Part shown: positions 6,373 to 9,301 of the stretch, piece after piece
Position numbering within the stretch: the first letter of the stretch is position 1
How the letters are laid out: every line of letters begins with the position of its first letter
Source: a bacterium
Lineage (GTDB): Bacteria > 4484-113 > JALSIF01
Assembly (NCBI GenBank): GCA_026981635.1
Contig: JALSIF010000268.1
Coordinates: 1-9,301 of the forward strand
Length of the DNA stretch: 9,301 bases
Direction: 5' to 3'
Notes under the pieces: generated by a model
The model's input: the letters and a program-made list of their open reading frames with translations, nothing else
Told to the model about the DNA's origin: nothing
The model's database searches: none
Program-made: the position numbers and the translations under genes

Positions 6373-6378
6373 CCTCCT
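6373..6378 (-). promoter_or_regulatory. Ribosome binding site of the lipoprotein gene
   Basis: On the minus strand a perfect AGGAGG stands 8 nt before ATG 6364. It argues that translation starts at 6364 rather than at the GTG at 6339. Confidence 0.7.
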
Positions 6379-6408
6379 ATTCTTGGCTTAGCTAATCTTT
6401 TCATCTCT

Positions 6409-6431
6409 GCTCTATAGGCAACCTATAGAGC
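6409..6431. promoter_or_regulatory. Perfect dyad, candidate operator
   Basis: GCTCTATAGG, a 3-base spacer (CAA), then CCTATAGAGC: a perfect 10-bp-arm inverted repeat. It lies 45 bp upstream of the lipoprotein ATG in an AT-richer intergenic region. The arms contain TATAGA, a possible minus-strand -10. The size and symmetry fit a dimeric repressor or activator site. No U-run follows on either strand, so a terminator is less likely. Confidence 0.6.
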
Positions 6432-6459
6432 TATTATGGAAAATACCTTAGCAACAAGC

Positions 6460-6479
6460 ATGGGATACTTTCCTCCCAT
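6460..6479. repeat. Short inverted repeat in the dnaG upstream region
   Basis: ATGGGA and TCCCAT arms (6 bp) separated by 8 nt. It is weak by itself, but lies between the 10-bp dyad and the dnaG promoter. Confidence 0.3.
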
Positions 6480-6530
6480 CTCATTGCCCTCCTCAATGTA
6501 GTTAATCTAATTGTAACTGACTCTTGGCCG

Positions 6531-6553
6531 GATGTCAACCATGAGAGATGTCA
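6531..6553. repeat. Direct repeat GATGTCA upstream of the dnaG promoter
   Basis: GATGTCA occurs at 6531-6537 and 6547-6553, 16 bp apart from start to start. It ends 25 bp upstream of the dnaG -35 box, a place where an activator could bind. It may be chance. Confidence 0.3.
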
Positions 6554-6578
6554 TTTGAAAACCTAGCCTACTAAACAT

Positions 6579-6607
6579 TTGACGGCCCCTTAAGTTGGGG
6601 CTATACT
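6579..6607 (+). promoter_or_regulatory. Sigma-70 type promoter of dnaG
   Basis: TTGACG (6579-6584), exactly 17 bp, then TATACT (6602-6607): five of six consensus matches in each box. The start codon is 10 nt past the -10, giving a 5' leader of 0-5 nt. The 17-bp spacer is itself an inverted repeat, GCCCC-ttaagtt-GGGGC (6585-6601). This is the best promoter in the window. Confidence 0.8.
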
Positions 6608-6617
6608 TCCCCTTGCA

Positions 6618-8471
6618 GTGTCGGTCTTTGATGAGATCCGCGCCCGGGCCGACCTCCTGGAGGAGGTCAGGCGGGTAAGCCGCAAGGTGGTAAGGCGGGG
6701 GCGAAGCTGGTACGCCCTCTGCCCCTTCCACAACGAAAAGACCCCCAGCCTCAGCGTTGACCCGGTTAAGGGCCTGTGGCACTGCTTCGGCTGCGAGCGG
6801 GGCGGCGACGTAATCGGGTTTGTGGCCGAGGCGGAGCACCTGGACTATGTGGAGGCGGCAAAGCTCCTCGCCGAGCGGCTGGGCATCCCTTGGAAAAGTT
6901 CTGCCCGCTCGGGGGGAGAGCTTGACCGGATGAGGAAGGCGATGGCCCGGGCCCAGCAGGTCTTCAGCGAGGAGCTTCGCGGGACCAGCCACGGGGTCAA
7001 GGTGAGGCAATACCTGCGCTCGCGGGGGATAGATGAAAAGCTTGCTGCCGAGTTCGGCCTGGGCACCACCCCCCAGGGGCTGGACAGCCTCTACCAGCGG
7101 CTGAGCAGTGAGGGCTTCCGCGAGGAGGAGCTGAGGAAGGCGGGCCTCATCTCGGTTAGCGAGCGGGGGCCGATTGACTTCTTCCGTGGGCGGCTTACCA
7201 TCCCCATCCACGACCACCTGGGCCGGCTGGTGGCCTTCAGCGGCCGGGCGCTGGCCGAGGGGCAGGAGCCCAAATACCTCAACTCCCCCGAGACCCCGCT
7301 GTTTCGCAAGCGGCGCACCCTCTACAACCTCTACCGGGCCAGAAACGCCATCGCTAGGGAGGGGGCCATCGTGGTGGAGGGCTACATGGACGTGATCGCC
7401 CTCCACCAGGCGGGAGTTGAAAACGTGGTGGCCACCTCGGGGACCGCCCTGTCGGTGGAGCACGCCAGGCAGCTTGGCCGGCTCACCGACCGCATCTACC
7501 TCTGCTTTGACGGCGACCCGGCCGGGGTGAAGGCGGCCTTCAGGGCGGCGCTCAGGTTCCTGGAAGCAGACCTCGTCCCTCGCATCGTGCTGCTTCCAGA
7601 AGGGATGGACCCCGACGACCTGGTGCGAAGCCAGGGCAGGGAGGGGTTTATGCGCAAGCTTGACAACAGCGTGGGGCCGGCATCACTTGTCGCCCGCCTG
7701 GCTGGCCAGCAGAGCGAAGACCCCACCGCCCGGCGGATGGCCCTGTTTGAGCTGGGAAGGGAGATGGTCCAGGCCACCAGTCACCCGGTGATCAGGGATG
7801 GACTGATTGGAGAGATGGCCTCGCTCCTCAAACTTTCACCGGAGGAGCTTAGACAAAGCTATCTTTCACCCTCCCAGTCTCGCGGGGGGGCAGCCAGGCC
7901 GGCGGGGCTGGTGAGGCTTGCCGGCCACGCCCGCTTCTCGCCTGAGCGCCAGCAAGAACTGGAGAGCGAACTCATAGCCCTGCTTATGTTGGCGGGGCAG
8001 GAGCTTGGTGAGATTCCAAGGGATGTGCTTGAGCTTGTGGAGGCCATCGCCTTATCGCCCCAGGCGGAGGAGGCGCTGAAACTAGCCCTGGCAGGGGAAG
8101 GGGAGCTTGTGGGCTTTCTTTCCAGCCAGCCAAGCGAGTTCAAGAAGAGGCTTAGTAGACGCTACCACCTGTTTCTGGAGCGGCTGGAAGCTTCCCCTAG
8201 GCTGGGGGTGGAAGGAAACGGTGAGGAGGGGACAAAAGGGTGGGAGCGCATGCTTCACCGAAGTCTGCTTCTTGCCGCCTACAAGCTTTATCGCTTTCAT
8301 CTTGATCGCAAGATAAATGAGCTTAGGGAGGAAATTAGTCGGCTCCTCAGCGGGACAGATCGGGAGGAGGGGCTTGAGGCCATCCGCCGCAAGCAGAGGC
8401 TTGAGCAACTCAAGAGAGAGATAGAAGGTGAAATCCGTCGTCTGATCAGCCGTCCCGAGGAGGAGGACTAG
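6618..8471 (+). CDS. dnaG: DNA primase
   Basis: Synthesises RNA primers for chromosome replication and works with the replicative helicase DnaB. It has 617 residues, a normal length. The N-terminal zinc-ribbon ligands are CPFH (Cys35, His38) and CFGC (Cys56, Cys59), with NEKTPSLSV between. The RNA-polymerase domain has GRLTIPIHDHLGRLVAFSGR (191-210) and EPKYLNSPET (217-226). The TOPRIM residues are Glu254 in VVEGYMDVIAL and Asp298/Asp300 in CFDGDPAG; DPDD is at 331-334. The C-terminal third (445-617) is helical, ending in a charged, coiled-coil-like segment (563-615), as expected for the helicase-binding region. GTG 6618 has no Shine-Dalgarno site; an in-frame TAA at 6591 leaves no other likely start. 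It is not next to rpoD or rpsU, its common partners. The stop overlaps that of the convergent J-protein gene. Confidence 0.97.
   Translation: MSVFDEIRARADLLEEVRRVSRKVVRRGRSWYALCPFHNEKTPSLSVDPVKGLWHCFGCERGGDVIGFVAEAEHLDYVEAAKLLAERLGIPWKSSARSGGELDRMRKAMARAQQVFSEELRGTSHGVKVRQYLRSRGIDEKLAAEFGLGTTPQGLDSLYQRLSSEGFREEELRKAGLISVSERGPIDFFRGRLTIPIHDHLGRLVAFSGRALAEGQEPKYLNSPETPLFRKRRTLYNLYRARNAIAREGAIVVEGYMDVIALHQAGVENVVATSGTALSVEHARQLGRLTDRIYLCFDGDPAGVKAAFRAALRFLEADLVPRIVLLPEGMDPDDLVRSQGREGFMRKLDNSVGPASLVARLAGQQSEDPTARRMALFELGREMVQATSHPVIRDGLIGEMASLLKLSPEELRQSYLSPSQSRGGAARPAGLVRLAGHARFSPERQQELESELIALLMLAGQELGEIPRDVLELVEAIALSPQAEEALKLALAGEGELVGFLSSQPSEFKKRLSRRYHLFLERLEASPRLGVEGNGEEGTKGWERMLHRSLLLAAYKLYRFHLDRKINELREEISRLLSGTDREEGLEAIRRKQRLEQLKREIEGEIRRLISRPEEED
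8468..8471. other. Second pair of convergent stops sharing CTAG
   Basis: dnaG ends in TAG at 8469-8471 (+), and the J-domain gene ends in TAG on the minus strand at 8470-8468. As at 2192-2195, both stops are read from one CTAG palindrome with a 4-bp coding overlap. Confidence 0.95.
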
Positions 8472-8968
8472 GTCTCTCTGCCCTCCGGTTCGGGCAGGCT
8501 TGCCACCAGGCTTAGCAGGATGCCGATCCCCACTGCCACCGCAAGCAGAGGGAGGGCCTTTAGGGCCAGGCCCGCAAGGGGGCCCATAAAGCGCATCATA
8601 AAGCCCATCCCCAGCAGGATGAGAACAAGGTTGAGCAGGCCGGCGAGGTTCTGGGGGCGGTAGCCAGATCCGCTTCCCCAGTGGGAGGTAGCAAAGGAGA
8701 AGAGGTCCTCCCAGCGTGGGGCCCGGGCCCCTGCTTGTCTTCCCGCCGAAGCGCCAGAGAGGATGGTCCACCTGAGTCCCCACCAGCGCCTGAGCAACTG
8801 GTATGAACGGGTAATCTCCTTGGCCCGCTCCTCGTCACCGCCGTGGTCGGGGTGGTGGGTGGCCATGAGCTCCCGGTAGCGCCGCCTTACCTCGCGCCAG
8901 GGAGTGTTGGGAGCAACCCCCAATGTCTCCATCGCCTGCCTTAACTCAGCCGGGGTGGGGAATCGCAT
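8468..8968 (-). CDS. J-domain membrane protein (DnaJ-like co-chaperone)
   Basis: A 166-residue protein with an N-terminal J-domain and a C-terminal membrane anchor. The J-domain spans about residues 6-65: a helix I-like segment with LGV, helix [20 protein letters not shown] with the invariant HPD at 39-41, then helix [24 protein letters not shown] is the Hsp70-stimulating motif, so it probably recruits DnaK to the membrane face. A linker (70-105) rich in Gly, Ser and Trp follows, then two hydrophobic segments (about 107-128 and 130-157) and a short charged tail. There is no Gly/Phe region, zinc finger or substrate-binding domain, so it is not canonical DnaJ. ATG 8968 lacks a Shine-Dalgarno site; TATACT lies 8 nt upstream. 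It is divergent from ndk, with overlapping promoter regions. Confidence 0.85.
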   Translation of the reverse strand: MRFPTPAELRQAMETLGVAPNTPWREVRRRYRELMATHHPDHGGDEERAKEITRSYQLLRRWWGLRWTILSGASAGRQAGARAPRWEDLFSFATSHWGSGSGYRPQNLAGLLNLVLILLGMGFMMRFMGPLAGLALKALPLLAVAVGIGILLSLVASLPEPEGRET

Positions 8969-8976
8969 CGCAACTC

Positions 8977-8982
8977 AGTATA
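8977..8982 (-). promoter_or_regulatory. -10 box of the J-domain gene
   Basis: On the minus strand TATACT is followed by 8 nt and then ATG 8968, with no ribosome site in between, suggesting a leaderless message. It is the same hexamer as in the dnaG promoter. The -35 is not recognisable. Confidence 0.5.
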
Positions 8983-8989
8983 GCCCCTA

Positions 8990-8995
8990 TATAAT
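8990..8995 (+). promoter_or_regulatory. Consensus -10 box of ndk
   Basis: TATAAT, a perfect -10, lies 31 bp before the ATG at 9027. A start site near 9002 gives a leader of about 25 nt that includes the ribosome site. Only 7 bp separate it from the opposite-strand -10 of the J-domain gene. The -35 is poor. Confidence 0.55.
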
Positions 8996-9014
8996 CCCTG
9001 CCCAGTTTGGGAGC

Positions 9015-9018
9015 GAGG
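9015..9018 (+). promoter_or_regulatory. Ribosome binding site of ndk
   Basis: GAGG with 8-nt spacing to ATG 9027 supports that start. An in-frame GTG at 9018 overlaps this site and would add only three residues. Confidence 0.45.
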
Positions 9019-9026
9019 TGTCGCCC

Positions 9027-9301
9027 ATGGCAGAGTGGCAGCGGACCTTCGTGATGCTCAAGCCCGACGCGGTGGAGCGGGGGCTGATCGGCGAGCTAAT
9101 CGGCCGCTTTGAGCGCAAGGGCCTGCGCATCGTTGCCCTGAAGCTCATGCGGGTAAGCCGGGAGCTTGCCGAGCGCCACTACGCCGAGCACCGGCAGAAG
9201 CCCTTTTTCCAGGGGCTGGTGGATTTTGTCACCTCGGCACCGGTGGTGGTGATGGCCCTGGAGGGGGAGGAGGCCATCGCCCAGGTACGTACCCTGGTGG
9301 G
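9027..9301 (+). CDS. ndk: Nucleoside diphosphate kinase, 3' partial
   Basis: Transfers the gamma-phosphate of ATP to nucleoside diphosphates through a phosphohistidine, balancing NTP and dNTP pools. About 91 codons are visible out of the usual 135-150, so the gene is cut by the window edge. The N-terminal strand with the conserved lysine is [19 protein letters not shown], followed by [17 protein letters not shown], the Kpn-loop approach [20 protein letters not shown], and [13 protein letters not shown], all in family order. The catalytic histidine (NxxHGSD motif) lies beyond the edge. The start is ATG 9027 from the family N-terminus and the GAGG site; GTG 9018 is an in-frame alternative. It is divergent from the J-domain gene. 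Confidence 0.95.
   Translation, partial: MAEWQRTFVMLKPDAVERGLIGELIGRFERKGLRIVALKLMRVSRELAERHYAEHRQKPFFQGLVDFVTSAPVVVMALEGEEAIAQVRTLV

Noticed and set aside
6507-7463. 318-codon open frame on the minus strand antisense to dnaG
   Set aside because: Shadow of dnaG: low-complexity Pro/Gly/Leu-rich translation, no family motif, and it crosses the strong dnaG promoter.
8082-8783. 233-codon minus-strand frame spanning the dnaG/J-domain junction
   Set aside because: It overlaps two well-supported genes and has no recognisable domain.

Overview
This is a GC-rich bacterial chromosomal segment (roughly 60-65% GC by eye) of densely packed, mostly housekeeping genes on both strands. No mobile element, CRISPR array, tRNA or rRNA was seen. 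GTG/TTG starts are frequent (rhomboid, suhB-like, phosphohexomutase, dnaG). TAG is the commonest stop (6 of 9 visible stops), and AGG is used often for arginine. Several genes have a -10 box only 6-10 nt before the start codon and no Shine-Dalgarno site, so leaderless initiation looks common. These traits fit a deep-branching, perhaps thermophilic lineage such as Chloroflexota, Deinococcota or Actinomycetota. The assignment is low confidence because no marker gene decides it.

Layout. Position 1-1161: 3' part of glyA (serine hydroxymethyltransferase, +). 1203-2195: rhomboid intramembrane protease with a TPR-like C-terminal tail (+). It converges on an inositol-monophosphatase family gene (2192-2989, -), and the two stops overlap in one CTAG. 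Divergent from the latter lie a small DUF1858-like CxxC protein (3077-3307, +) and a phosphoglucomutase/phosphomannomutase (3373-4794, +). After a gene-poor 258 bp gap come two minus-strand genes: thioredoxin (5053-5376, CPPC active site) and, upstream of it, an unrecognised lipoprotein (5587-6339) whose true start appears displaced by a one-base frameshift. A lower-GC divergent intergenic region (6365-6617) carries a perfect 10-bp-arm dyad and a near-consensus promoter for dnaG (6618-8471, +). dnaG converges on a J-domain membrane protein (8468-8968, -), again sharing a CTAG at the stops. The J-protein gene is divergent from ndk (nucleoside diphosphate kinase), which runs off the right edge.

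How the genes fit together. The set covers one-carbon/serine metabolism, sugar-phosphate metabolism, redox homeostasis (thioredoxin and perhaps the CxxC protein), replication priming, dNTP supply (ndk), and membrane proteolysis or chaperone recruitment. It does not look like one pathway. The most notable content is regulatory and architectural: leaderless starts, a recurring TA(G/T)ACT -10 box, inverted repeats inside or near promoters, and two identical four-base convergent stop overlaps. I found no convincing new defence, biosynthetic or mobile system. The best candidates for something undescribed are the frameshifted lipoprotein and the operator-like dyad upstream of it.
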